A stretch of 6,230 nucleotides of DNA, taken from Spirosoma sp. Lineage in GTDB: Bacteria > Bacteroidota > Bacteroidia > Cytophagales > Spirosomataceae. Position numbers and translations under genes: made by a program. Below, piece after piece: positions 1 to 5,751 of the stretch (position 1 is the first letter of the stretch; each line of letters starts with the position of its first letter). Under the pieces are notes generated by a model. That model was not told the DNA's origin, ran no database searches, and worked only from the letters and a program-made list of their open reading frames with translations. The stretch spans positions 1 to 6,230 of the forward strand of contig JANXVQ010000771.1 of NCBI GenBank assembly GCA_025351545.1, given 5' to 3'.

Positions 1-1577
1 GCCCTATTTTTCAGCAACACAACCGACTGTACTTGAGCCTCATAGCCTGCTTTCATGTAAGCCGGTTGGCCCACCAGCCGGGTGGTTTCGACGGGGTTCA
101 GGTACGGATTCTCGAACAGGCCCACCCGGAAGATATTGCGCAGCAGCCGCACCGCCGACTGCTCCATCCGCGCCCGCATAAACGGCTCGCCATGTTCGGT
201 GATGCCTAACTGGTAAGCTGCCAGAATGGGCTTGATGTCGTTGTTGCCACCAAACTGGTCTACACCGGCCATCAGCACTTTGTAGTGCCGCTCGGCCATC
301 GACAGCGTCTCCACGCCCCAGGGTTTACCGTCCGCAAGCGCGTCCATCACGGTATGGTCGCGGGTCACGCCCCAATCGGTGCAGACTACGCCGTCGTAGC
401 CGTATTGCTGCCGCAGCAGGTCGCTCACCATGTAGCGGTTGTAGTTGTTGGCGCTATTTTCGCCGTTCTTTTTATCCTGATTCCAGGAGATGGTGTAGTA
501 GGGCATCACCGCCGAGGCCATGCCCGTTTTGCCGGTTAGTTTGAAGGCTCCCTGCGTAAACGGAATCAGGTGCTGGTCGAAGTTATTGCCCGGATAAACG
601 GCATACTTGCCAATGGCGTAATGGGCATCCCGCCCGGCCTCGCCCGACCCGCCACCCGGCCAGTGCTTCACCATCGCATTGACCGAACCGAAGCCCCAGC
701 CGCCCGCGATCTCGTTGGCTCCCAATGACGTCTGAAATCCGTTGCAATAGGCCTGAGCCATCGCTGCGGACAGTTTCGGGTTTTCGCCAAAGGTGCCTTC
801 AAACCGTGCCCAGCGGGGTTCGGTTGCTATGTCAACTTGGGGCGATAACGCGGTAGTGATGCCCAGGGCGCGATATTCGGCGGCAGCAATGTGGCCAAAC
901 TGCTCCACCAGGGCGGGGTTGAAGGTGGCGGCCATGCCCAGCGATGAGGGCCACATGGAGATGCGCCCGCCAGCGGCAGCGTTGTATTCGGCACGGGCCA
1001 CCGTGCCATGACGCGGGTCCGAACTAGTGTTGGCCGGGATGCCCTTGCCCACACTTTCACAAAACGCCTGGAGTTTATTGTTCCAGCGGGCGGCCACCTC
1101 CGGCGATTGCACGGTCGTGACCAGCACGTGCCGTAAATTGTCGTCCCGCAGGAATTTTTGCTGCTGGTCAGTCAGGTCCGAGGGGTCGGCTTCGCCTTCT
1201 TTATACACCTTGCCGTTGTAGGTTCCGGCAAAATAACCCGTCGTCCGGGCGGGCAGCGACTGATGGGGCGAGTACAGCATCAGCCCGGCAATCTCTTCCA
1301 GGCTCAGTTTGCGGGCTAAGTCTTTGGCCCGCTCATCAACCGGCAGCCGCCAGTCTTCATACGCATCGAGCTGGCCGTTTCGGTTCAGGTCTTTGAACGC
1401 CATACCTTTAACAGTCAGTAGCTTAACGCCTGCTTTGAGCGAGTAGCCCAAAGCACGCCCGCCGGGGTTAGTAACTACCGCCAGCTCGTCAGTGCGGGTT
1501 TCGGTCCATTTTTGCTGCCCAAACGTCAGGGCGGGCAGGCTCATCAGCACTAGTGCAAATCGGAATACTTGTTTCAT
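1..1577 (-). CDS. Secreted glycoside hydrolase family 3 enzyme (beta-glucosidase/xylosidase-like), C-terminus beyond window
   Basis: The frame is open from ATG 1577 to the window edge (525 codons), with no stop or frameshift. Residues 1-20 form a signal peptide (MKQVFRFALVLMSLPALTFG), so export to the periplasm or outer surface is expected. Residues about 75-430 fit the GH3 TIM-barrel domain: KHWPGGG at 304-310 matches the family KH(F/W)PG substrate-binding motif, and VCTDWG places the expected catalytic nucleophile at Asp401. SVVLLKN at about 517-523 is the usual opening of the second (alpha/beta sandwich) domain, which normally supplies the acid/base residue and is cut off here. GH3 enzymes remove terminal beta-linked glucose or xylose from oligosaccharides by a retaining mechanism; the substrate cannot be set from sequence. 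A 72-bp gap separates it from the response regulator on the same strand. Its only promoter-like element is a weak -7 match (AACCTTTG, 1628-1621), so read-through from the regulator is possible. Confidence 0.93.
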   Translation of the reverse strand, partial: MKQVFRFALVLMSLPALTFGQQKWTETRTDELAVVTNPGGRALGYSLKAGVKLLTVKGMAFKDLNRNGQLDAYEDWRLPVDERAKDLARKLSLEEIAGLMLYSPHQSLPARTTGYFAGTYNGKVYKEGEADPSDLTDQQQKFLRDDNLRHVLVTTVQSPEVAARWNNKLQAFCESVGKGIPANTSSDPRHGTVARAEYNAAAGGRISMWPSSLGMAATFNPALVEQFGHIAAAEYRALGITTALSPQVDIATEPRWARFEGTFGENPKLSAAMAQAYCNGFQTSLGANEIAGGWGFGSVNAMVKHWPGGGSGEAGRDAHYAIGKYAVYPGNNFDQHLIPFTQGAFKLTGKTGMASAVMPYYTISWNQDKKNGENSANNYNRYMVSDLLRQQYGYDGVVCTDWGVTRDHTVMDALADGKPWGVETLSMAERHYKVLMAGVDQFGGNNDIKPILAAYQLGITEHGEPFMRARMEQSAVRLLRNIFRVGLFENPYLNPVETTRLVGQPAYMKAGYEAQVQSVVLLKNR

Positions 1578-1649
1578 TGCGTGTACGAATTGATGTTGAT
1601 AATTAGAGAACGTACTGGTACAAAGGTTAAGCGTGTTAGGTAAGCCGGA

Positions 1650-2417
1650 TTAACGGCCCAACCAGTCTTTGAAGGGCGTGATGCGGTCACCACTGACAAA
1701 TACTTCCTGACGGGGTGCGGGGTGGAGGTCCACTTTGAGTTTGCTACCTGAATAGGTGTGAATCATGCGGATGGCCCCCAGCGAGACGATACATGCCCGG
1801 TTGACTCGAAAAAACAGTTTTGGGTCCAGCAGGGTGGCTAATTTATCGAGACTGTATTCGATGACGATGTGCTGCCCTTCGGGTGTGGTGAGCCAGGTGG
1901 CTTTATCCTCGAAAAAGAAATAGGCAATCTCGGCTGTTTCGATGCTGCGAATCCTGGTGCCGATGGTCACCATAAACCGGTCTTTATAGGCTGTCGCGGC
2001 TGGTTGAAGCAGTTTCAGCAGCGCACCCACGTCCGGCTGTAGCGGGGTAGGGATCTGCCGGACCTGTTTGAATTTGTCCAGGGCGGCCGCAAGTTCGTCG
2101 GCATCGATGGGCTTGAGGAGGTAGTCGATGCTGTTGGTTTTGAACGCCTGGAGCATGTACTGATCGTAGGCGGTCGTAAAAATAATAGGCAGGGTGAGGC
2201 CCGCCTGCTCGATAAGCCGGAAGCCCGAATCGTCTTCCAGGTGAATGTCCAGAAACAGCAGATCGGGTTGATCGTGGCTGGTATCGGCAAACCACGCCAC
2301 GGCCTTACTGACCGACGGCAGTTGGGCCAGCACCCGAATGGTGGGGTCATAGTGGATCAACAGGCTTTCCAGCCGCCGGGCCGTCAGTTTTTCGTCTTCA
2401 ACAATGAGCACGTTCAT
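1650..2417 (-). CDS. LytTR-family response regulator (LytR/AlgR type)
   Basis: This is a complete 255-residue two-domain regulator, the usual length for the family. The receiver domain (residues 1-120) shows the acidic pair E7/D8, phospho-acceptor D57 in LLFLDIHL, the Thr switch in FTTAYD (81-85) and K102 in LLKPID. The LytTR DNA-binding domain covers about 145-255, with the typical FFRVNRACIVSL segment at 202-213 and a closing beta-rich part. LytTR proteins bind DNA through beta strands and usually activate promoters carrying paired direct repeats. The start codon is the ATG inside an ATGA overlap with the kinase stop, so translation is probably coupled and the kinase is the cognate partner. 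Its targets are unknown. The neighbouring GH3 gene or an autoregulated promoter are natural candidates, but I see no paired LytTR-type site nearby. Confidence 0.95.
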   Translation of the reverse strand: MNVLIVEDEKLTARRLESLLIHYDPTIRVLAQLPSVSKAVAWFADTSHDQPDLLFLDIHLEDDSGFRLIEQAGLTLPIIFTTAYDQYMLQAFKTNSIDYLLKPIDADELAAALDKFKQVRQIPTPLQPDVGALLKLLQPAATAYKDRFMVTIGTRIRSIETAEIAYFFFEDKATWLTTPEGQHIVIEYSLDKLATLLDPKLFFRVNRACIVSLGAIRMIHTYSGSKLKVDLHPAPRQEVFVSGDRITPFKDWLGR

Positions 2418-3550
2418 GGGTTGGCTACTAAAAGTGGTATTGTAATGACGAATTCGCCGTTTTCCTCGCCGATGCCGACGGGCCGGGGGGTGAGTAGGCG
2501 GTAGCGGTTACGGATGTTTTGCAGCCCCATCCCCGTCGAGTCGCCGGTGGCAGGCCGGAGCTGAATTGGGTTACTCACCCGTAGCATGTCGCCATTAAAC
2601 GTAATGGTAACCACCAGTGGGGCTTCGTCTGACATCTGGTTATGCTTCACCGCATTTTCTATCAGCAGTTGCAATGTCAGCGGAGCAATGCCGTAGCCGA
2701 TACGGTCAGCCTCGGATACGTCGATGTGCACCCGCAACCGGTCGTCGAAACGGATCTTGAGCAGAAACGTGTAGGCTTCGATAAACTCCAGTTCGGTTTT
2801 AAGAGGCACCTGCTCATTCTCCCGCTGGTCAAGGATGTAGCGATACGCTTTCGAGAGGCGGTTGATGAACTGCACCGAGAGTTTGGGATCAATCTCGACC
2901 AGCGAGGAGAGAATGCTCAGGCTGTTGAAAAGAAAATGGGGACTGACCTGATTTTTCAGCGCGTCGAACTGCGCCTGAACGGCTTCCTTTTCCAGGCGTT
3001 CTGTTTGCACTTGTAGGGCCTGAAGCTGCTGGCTGGACCGGCGGTTGGCCGTCAGGTAGAACGCCGACAGCATCGCCATCACTGTCAGGCCATTGTTCAT
3101 ATGCTGCCTGCGCTGCCCCTGATCGGCCGGCCGGGCATCGAAGGGTTCGTCGGGCGAGCGGCCCAGGCCCGGAAACTGCCGCTCGATGCCCGTGTCCATC
3201 CGCTGGTGCACCTGGCCAAAGACCAGATTGACGGGCAGGGCCAGCCCGGTGGCTACCACCAGCGAAATGAGCTGGATTGGCCACCGCAGTACATCGGACG
3301 GATCATTGCCCATCCAGCGCAGCAGCCGCCCCTGTAGCCAGTCGATGAGGCTGATCCAGCCCAAAAAGAAAGCAAACATCAGCAGGATCTGCACGGCGAG
3401 AAACGGCAGCTTATGCATCAGCACGAGCACTGGCTCGCTCCGGCCGACCACATTCACGTAGACCCGAATGGGCCAATAAATAATCAGGATACTCAGGGCC
3501 AGCCGGGCTTTCTGAGACCAGGTAAGCGGAGCAATCACGCGAAATTCCAT
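2414..3550 (-). CDS. Membrane sensor histidine kinase, LytS/YehU type (His_kinase family)
   Basis: This complete 378-residue protein has hydrophobic segments at about 17-35, 43-70, 90-112 and 153-168, giving a roughly four-helix membrane sensor without a large extracytoplasmic domain. A charged linker (about 120-150) precedes the last helix. A coiled coil (about 170-200) leads to the His_kinase motif QVSPHFLFNSLS, with H205 the predicted phosphorylation site. The ATPase part shows the N box LLIENAVKHN (295-304) and the G box STGMGLQNIRNRY (338-350). Such kinases phosphorylate LytTR regulators; the partner here is the next gene, overlapped by 4 bp. The ATG at 3550 lies only 4 nt after a perfect TATCTTTG box, so the message may be almost leaderless. 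Starting at the next in-frame Met (45) would remove the first membrane helix, so 3550 is preferred. The signal sensed is unknown. Confidence 0.94.
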   Translation of the reverse strand: MEFRVIAPLTWSQKARLALSILIIYWPIRVYVNVVGRSEPVLVLMHKLPFLAVQILLMFAFFLGWISLIDWLQGRLLRWMGNDPSDVLRWPIQLISLVVATGLALPVNLVFGQVHQRMDTGIERQFPGLGRSPDEPFDARPADQGQRRQHMNNGLTVMAMLSAFYLTANRRSSQQLQALQVQTERLEKEAVQAQFDALKNQVSPHFLFNSLSILSSLVEIDPKLSVQFINRLSKAYRYILDQRENEQVPLKTELEFIEAYTFLLKIRFDDRLRVHIDVSEADRIGYGIAPLTLQLLIENAVKHNQMSDEAPLVVTITFNGDMLRVSNPIQLRPATGDSTGMGLQNIRNRYRLLTPRPVGIGEENGEFVITIPLLVANP

Positions 3551-3554
3551 GCGA

Positions 3555-3586
3555 CAAAGATAATCGGTTGGGCTATCAGCCCGAAA
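3555..3586 (-). promoter_or_regulatory. Bacteroidota-type promoter for the kinase/regulator pair
   Basis: TATCTTTG at 3562-3555 matches the Bacteroidota sigma-A -7 consensus TAnnTTTG exactly. A partial -33 element (TTT at 3586-3584, consensus TTG) lies 21 nt upstream, within normal spacing. The box ends 4 nt before the kinase ATG, so initiation would fall at or just beside the start codon. Confidence 0.6.
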
Positions 3587-3610
3587 ACCAGCCCGGAGCC
3601 GGTTTTCGGG
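3580..3610 (-). terminator. Perfect 10-bp hairpin after the small secreted-protein gene
   Basis: CCCGAAAACC (3580-3589) and GGTTTTCGGG (3601-3610) are exact reverse complements separated by 11 nt. The hairpin lies 20 bp past the stop of the 3996-3631 gene and is the only strong structure before the kinase promoter, so it may end that transcript. No T-tract follows on the minus strand, so a terminator role is inferred. Its distal arm overlaps the putative -33 element of the kinase promoter, so it could instead be a regulatory structure or operator. Confidence 0.45.
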
Positions 3611-3630
3611 TGGATGCGGTGGCGGGAGCT

Positions 3631-3996
3631 TTAGGCCCGCTGTAGGATGATTTCTTTCTGTGCTGGTTTCTCGGCGATGATAACCACGCGGTTAAGCGTT
3701 TCCGACCCTATTGTAACGGTCAGCTGGTAAGTACCGCCGGCCAGATCGGCCATGTCAAATTGCTGGTAAAGACCCGCCTGCAAAGCAACTTGCTCGCTAT
3801 AGAGCTGGTGCCCGTCGGCATCCCGGAGCATGACGGTGGCTACCGCCGTACTCGGCGTAACAATGAGTTTGAGTTTGTGAGCGGCCGTCACCGAAACCTG
3901 CGTGAAGGGTGTCGTCGCCATTTGGGCAACGGGTGTTTGGGCGAACGATGCGGTAGTGGCTACCAGTCCCAGCATCAATGCAATTACCTTTTTCAT
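3631..3996 (-). CDS. Small secreted beta-rich protein, function unknown
   Basis: This 121-residue protein has a clear signal peptide: MKK, a hydrophobic core to about residue 15, and a likely cleavage at SFA|QT (19/20). The rest alternates polar and hydrophobic residues as in a small beta-sandwich, and LAGGTYQLTVTIG (85-97) followed by RVVIIAEK resembles the end of Por-type (T9SS) sorting domains and of small Bacteroidota exported proteins such as DUF3244. That likeness is by pattern only, and the segment is not at the end of a large cargo protein, so the protein may be a free periplasmic or surface protein. An upstream in-frame ATG at 4041 was rejected: it would put 15 residues before the signal peptide and overlap the promoter-like box. 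The gene is the last before the two-component pair, is separated from it by a hairpin, and probably has its own promoter. Confidence 0.8.
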   Translation of the reverse strand: MKKVIALMLGLVATTASFAQTPVAQMATTPFTQVSVTAAHKLKLIVTPSTAVATVMLRDADGHQLYSEQVALQAGLYQQFDMADLAGGTYQLTVTIGSETLNRVVIIAEKPAQKEIILQRA

Positions 3997-4030
3997 GATC
4001 TGTATTAGTTCGTTGCGTTTATAACCAATA

Positions 4031-4061
4031 CAAAATTGCACCGAGTCGATGAGCCCCGAAA
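4031..4061 (-). promoter_or_regulatory. Possible promoter of the small secreted-protein gene
   Basis: CAATTTTG at 4038-4031 matches TAnnTTTG at all fixed positions but the first. TTT at 4061-4059, 20 nt upstream, is a partial -33 element. Transcription would give a leader of about 25-30 nt before ATG 3996, which supports that start over the ATG at 4041. Confidence 0.4.
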
Positions 4062-4084
4062 CTAAACCGGACTGAATGCCGGAA

Positions 4085-4100
4085 TTGCCTGGTCAGGCAA
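4085..4100. repeat. 16-nt near-perfect palindrome upstream of the small gene
   Basis: TTGCCTG-GT-CAGGCAA is a 7-bp inverted repeat with a 2-nt centre, about 25 bp upstream of the putative -33 element of the 3996-3631 gene. Its compact symmetry suits a dimeric regulator site, but no specific regulator can be named. Confidence 0.35.
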
Positions 4101-4166
4101 GGCCTTTGGCGGGACGAACGGATCCAGCCAGCTCCTGTTTGGGATTTCATACGATAAACTCAACAA

Positions 4167-4175
4167 CATGATTGA
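4167..4175 (+). repeat. Left copy of 9-bp direct repeat (putative target-site duplication)
   Basis: CATGATTGA directly abuts the outer end of the left 60-bp inverted repeat. The identical 9-mer abuts the outer end of the right inverted repeat at 5735-5743 in the same orientation, the arrangement left by a transposition event. Confidence 0.6.
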
Positions 4176-4235
4176 GGGGTTACCGCAACGGCACGGTCCG
4201 CCGTTGCGGGACCATCAACAGTCGTACACGATGTC
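4176..4235 (+). repeat. Left terminal inverted repeat with internal stem-loop
   Basis: This 60-nt arm matches the reverse complement of 5675-5734 at 55 positions; differences are at arm positions 5, 39 and 46-48. Inside, CCGCAACGGC (4183-4192) and GCCGTTGCGG (4200-4209) form a 10-bp stem around the 7-nt loop ACGGTCC. The inner end is the conserved 12-mer GTACACGATGTC, which contains an ATG. Confidence 0.7.
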
Positions 4236-4404
4236 TCACCAGAATGACCTAATCAACTACCTATCAGATAATTACGTTGTTCGAGAACATTCTATTCATC
4301 AACTCAGGGCTTGGCCAAACAAGGAATCGGACGGCCGCTACCACCGCGCTCGCATCGGTGATGTCGACACCGCATCGGCGCTTGGCATTTCGACCTCCAA
4401 ATAA
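4231..4404 (+). CDS. Short open frame starting at the inner edge of the left inverted repeat, unidentified
   Basis: A 57-codon frame opens at the ATG inside the conserved GTACACGATGTC end of the inverted repeat and stops at TAA 4402-4404, within the large hairpin. The same frame extends up to an ATG at 4168, across the element boundary, which is less credible. The peptide (MSHQNDLINYLSDNYVVREH at the start) is hydrophilic and matches no family I know. It could be the severed N-terminus of a former element-encoded protein, or chance. There is no ribosome binding site or promoter box. Confidence that it is translated is low. Confidence 0.2.
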   Translation: MSHQNDLINYLSDNYVVREHSIHQLRAWPNKESDGRYHRARIGDVDTASALGISTSK

Positions 4405-4456
4405 TTAAACTCAGCCGTCGGGGCGACCCGACGGCTGAGTTTAATTATTTGGAGGT
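4393..4456. terminator. 30-bp perfect hairpin with GCGA tetraloop, probable bidirectional terminator
   Basis: Positions 4393-4422 and 4427-4456 are exact reverse complements over 30 bp, closed by the GNRA-type loop GCGA (4423-4426). A GC-rich inner stem (ACTCAGCCGTCGGG) is bordered by AAATAATTAA and TTAATTATTT, giving a T-rich run after the GC stem on either strand. The hairpin lies after the minus-strand receptor and MFS fragments and at the stop codon of the plus-strand 4231-4404 frame, so it suits transcription end from both sides. The stem is longer than a terminator needs. Confidence 0.65.
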
Positions 4457-4508
4457 AGCTAACTACTGGGAGGTCGCCAATCTTTGGCAGATTTTACTCG
4501 ATTGCCTG

Positions 4509-4606
4509 CTATACCGCCATCTCGTTGGCCACGTCGGTCAGCAAACTGACAACAGACAGCAGCCAGACCGTTGGGCTGATCAGCGAAGCCGGAGTGTTGA
4601 CTTCAT
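4509..4606 (-). pseudogene. Fragment of the N-terminus of an MFS transporter, frameshifted and truncated
   Basis: Thirty-five bp after the TonB-receptor stop, ATG 4606 begins MKST, but that frame meets TGA at 4580. One frame over, the sequence from about 4600 reads NTPASLISP, then TVWLLSVVSLLTDVANEM, ending at TAG 4509-4511. The stretch V-W-L-L-S-x-x-S-x-x-T-D-V-A-x-E-M is the pattern of the first membrane helix and first loop of bacterial major facilitator transporters. A single frameshift between 4606 and about 4595 would join the start to this frame. Everything after the first helix is missing; the next sequence is the large hairpin. The short gap and shared strand suggest it once followed the receptor in an operon. 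Identification rests on about 30 residues recognised by eye. Confidence 0.5.
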
Positions 4607-4641
4607 ACCAACGTAGAGCTGAGCGGGTCAGTCGGCATCCA

Positions 4642-5394
4642 TCACCGGGCCAGTAGGTTTAGTTTTAGCCCGCCGTTGAGGATAAACCCGTCGGTGGGTG
4701 CCCAGATGTCCCCAAACTGCGGATGCTGCCGGGTGCCTATGTAAGCCGGCTCGTACCGGCTCTGGCGCACATTGAACAGGTTTTCGGTGTTAACAAACAA
4801 GCTGAACCGTTTCCATTTGCGCTCTACCGAAAGACCCATCACCCAGTAGTTAGGCTTGACGGCTCCGCTCCGAATCGTTTGTAGCCCCACAAAAAACAGT
4901 TCGTAGCCGATGCGCCATTGGTCGGCCAGATCATACATCAGGGTAGAATATAGGCGGCTCTTCGCCGTAAAGGGGTTGGTTCGCACCACGCCCACGTAAT
5001 GCGTTTAGGCATTGGTATACGTGTAGCCGACGTAAAAGGCCAGTTCTCCATAGGTCAGTTTAAGGTTAGTCTCGAAACCCTTTGAATCCAAAAACCCGGC
5101 CGCACTGTAAAACGAGTAAGATCCGCCGACAGCCGGTTGGCTGCTCAGTACCAGCAGGTCGTTGAGCCAGGTGTAGAAAAACAACTGGTTAAACGATACC
5201 CCGACAGCCTCGTTAAAAAGCCGCGTCCGGTACTTCAGATCGACGTTGCCACCGATGGATTTCTCCGTACGGACGGTGACCACGTCTACCGGGTTGATGC
5301 CCTGAAAGGCGTGTTCTTCGGCTTCTTCGGTAAACGGCGTGGGGGCCTTATAGCCCAGCCCGCCCCCGATCCGGGTTTTGTTGGGGTAGCTCAC
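4642..5394 (-). pseudogene. C-terminal third of a TonB-dependent outer-membrane receptor, with an in-frame stop
   Basis: A single reading frame of 251 codons encodes outer-membrane beta-barrel sequence: TRIGGGLGYKAPTPF near the start, alternating aromatic strands, VNTENLFNVRQSRYEP and the closing WAPTDGFILNGGLKLNL. These are hallmarks of Bacteroidota TonB-dependent receptors, which import metal chelates, vitamins or glycans. The plug domain, TonB box, signal peptide and about two thirds of the usual 700-800 residues are absent. Upstream, the frame is closed by TGA (5397-5395) and TAA further out. Inside, TAA at 5007-5005 interrupts GYTYTNA*THYVG, where one base change from a sense codon such as AAA would suffice; the frame is otherwise intact. 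The two halves are 129 and about 120 residues. It lies inside the inverted-repeat unit, with an MFS fragment following. Not expected to be functional. Confidence 0.85.
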
Positions 5395-5504
5395 TCAACC
5401 GACAAGCGGGCCAGCCCTTTATTTTGCTTACAGGAATCCAGCCGGTCACCGGGGTACTATCAATATCTGTTGTTGTAAACTACTGACCATCAACCCCACA
5501 GTAA

Positions 5505-5663
5505 GCCATTTATGGGCCATTCGTTGTCAATTTATTACAAGCCTTTTGGTGTGATTTTTCGGAGGATTGGTTGGGCATTCTGATTCAGTGGGGATCTAAA
5601 GAGCATCTTGAAGAACAAGGGATCAGTGAACGGTACAACCAGTTAGCTATCAGGCGTTTGTAG
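5505..5663 (+). pseudogene. Possible C-terminal gene remnant near the right inverted repeat, unidentified
   Basis: An uninterrupted 52-codon plus-strand frame without an ATG ends at TAG 5661-5663, 11 bp before the right inverted repeat. It reads like protein, with FWCDFSEDWLGILIQW then a charged tail EHLEEQGISERYNQLAIRRL. No family is recognised. An overlapping plus-strand frame (5479-5583) is also open, so frame choice is uncertain and chance is possible. Its position mirrors the short frame that starts at the left inverted repeat, as if both were ends of one former plus-strand gene; that is speculation. Confidence 0.2.
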
Positions 5664-5674
5664 AGTTTTCATTG

Positions 5675-5734
5675 GACATCGTGTACCCATGTTGACGGTC
5701 CCGCAACGGCGGACCGTGCCGTTGCGGTAGCCCC
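5675..5734 (-). repeat. Right terminal inverted repeat with internal stem-loop
   Basis: The reverse complement of this 60-nt arm matches 4176-4235 at 55 positions. CCGCAACGGC (5701-5710) and GCCGTTGCGG (5718-5727) form the 10-bp stem with the loop GGACCGT. The outer end reads GGGGCTACC on the minus strand and meets the 9-bp direct repeat exactly. Confidence 0.7.
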
Positions 5735-5743
5735 CATGATTGA
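5735..5743 (+). repeat. Right copy of 9-bp direct repeat (putative target-site duplication)
   Basis: CATGATTGA is identical to and in the same orientation as 4167-4175, and begins immediately after the right inverted repeat. The first C could equally belong to the repeat end, making the duplication 8 bp. Confidence 0.6.
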
Positions 5744-5751
5744 TCTCATTC

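Larger units (their letters stand above)
4176..5734. mobile_element. Transposon-like unit with 60-bp terminal inverted repeats and 9-bp flanking duplication, no recognisable transposase
   Basis: The 1559-bp unit is bounded by inverted repeats 4176-4235 and 5675-5734 (55 of 60 positions identical) that start GGGG(T/C)TACCGCAACGG. CATGATTGA flanks both ends directly. The interior holds fragments of a TonB-dependent receptor and of an MFS transporter in operon order on the minus strand, a 30-bp hairpin, and short unidentified frames near each end. No DDE, tyrosine or serine recombinase motif is visible, so the unit would be non-autonomous or decayed. GG-starting ends with 8-9-bp duplications occur in several families (for example IS1, ISL3 and IS1595), but I cannot assign one. 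Alternative: two copies of a dispersed palindromic repeat lying in inverted orientation by chance. The 9-bp duplication found only at the two outer edges argues against that. Confidence 0.6.

Noticed and set aside
285..539. Plus-strand open frame opposite the GH3 gene
   Set aside because: It lies fully antisense to an intact GH3 coding frame, has an Ala/Val/His-rich shadow composition and no promoter.
1621..1628. Possible -7 box (AACCTTTG) before the GH3 gene
   Set aside because: It mismatches the first consensus base and has no -33 element at suitable spacing, so it is too weak to list as a promoter.
2642..3016. 124-codon plus-strand frame opposite the kinase
   Set aside because: It is antisense to the conserved kinase domain and shows no domain or start signals.
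2889..3284. 131-codon minus-strand frame overlapping the kinase
   Set aside because: It is a frame-shifted shadow of the kinase, Ala/Gly/Pro-rich without motifs; the kinase frame carries all the family residues.
4168..4230. Extended start for the 4231-4404 frame
   Set aside because: It would begin inside the putative target duplication and translate the palindromic repeat, so it is not a natural gene start.
5137..5478. 113-codon plus-strand frame across the receptor relic
   Set aside because: It is antisense to recognisable beta-barrel sequence, and no homology is seen.
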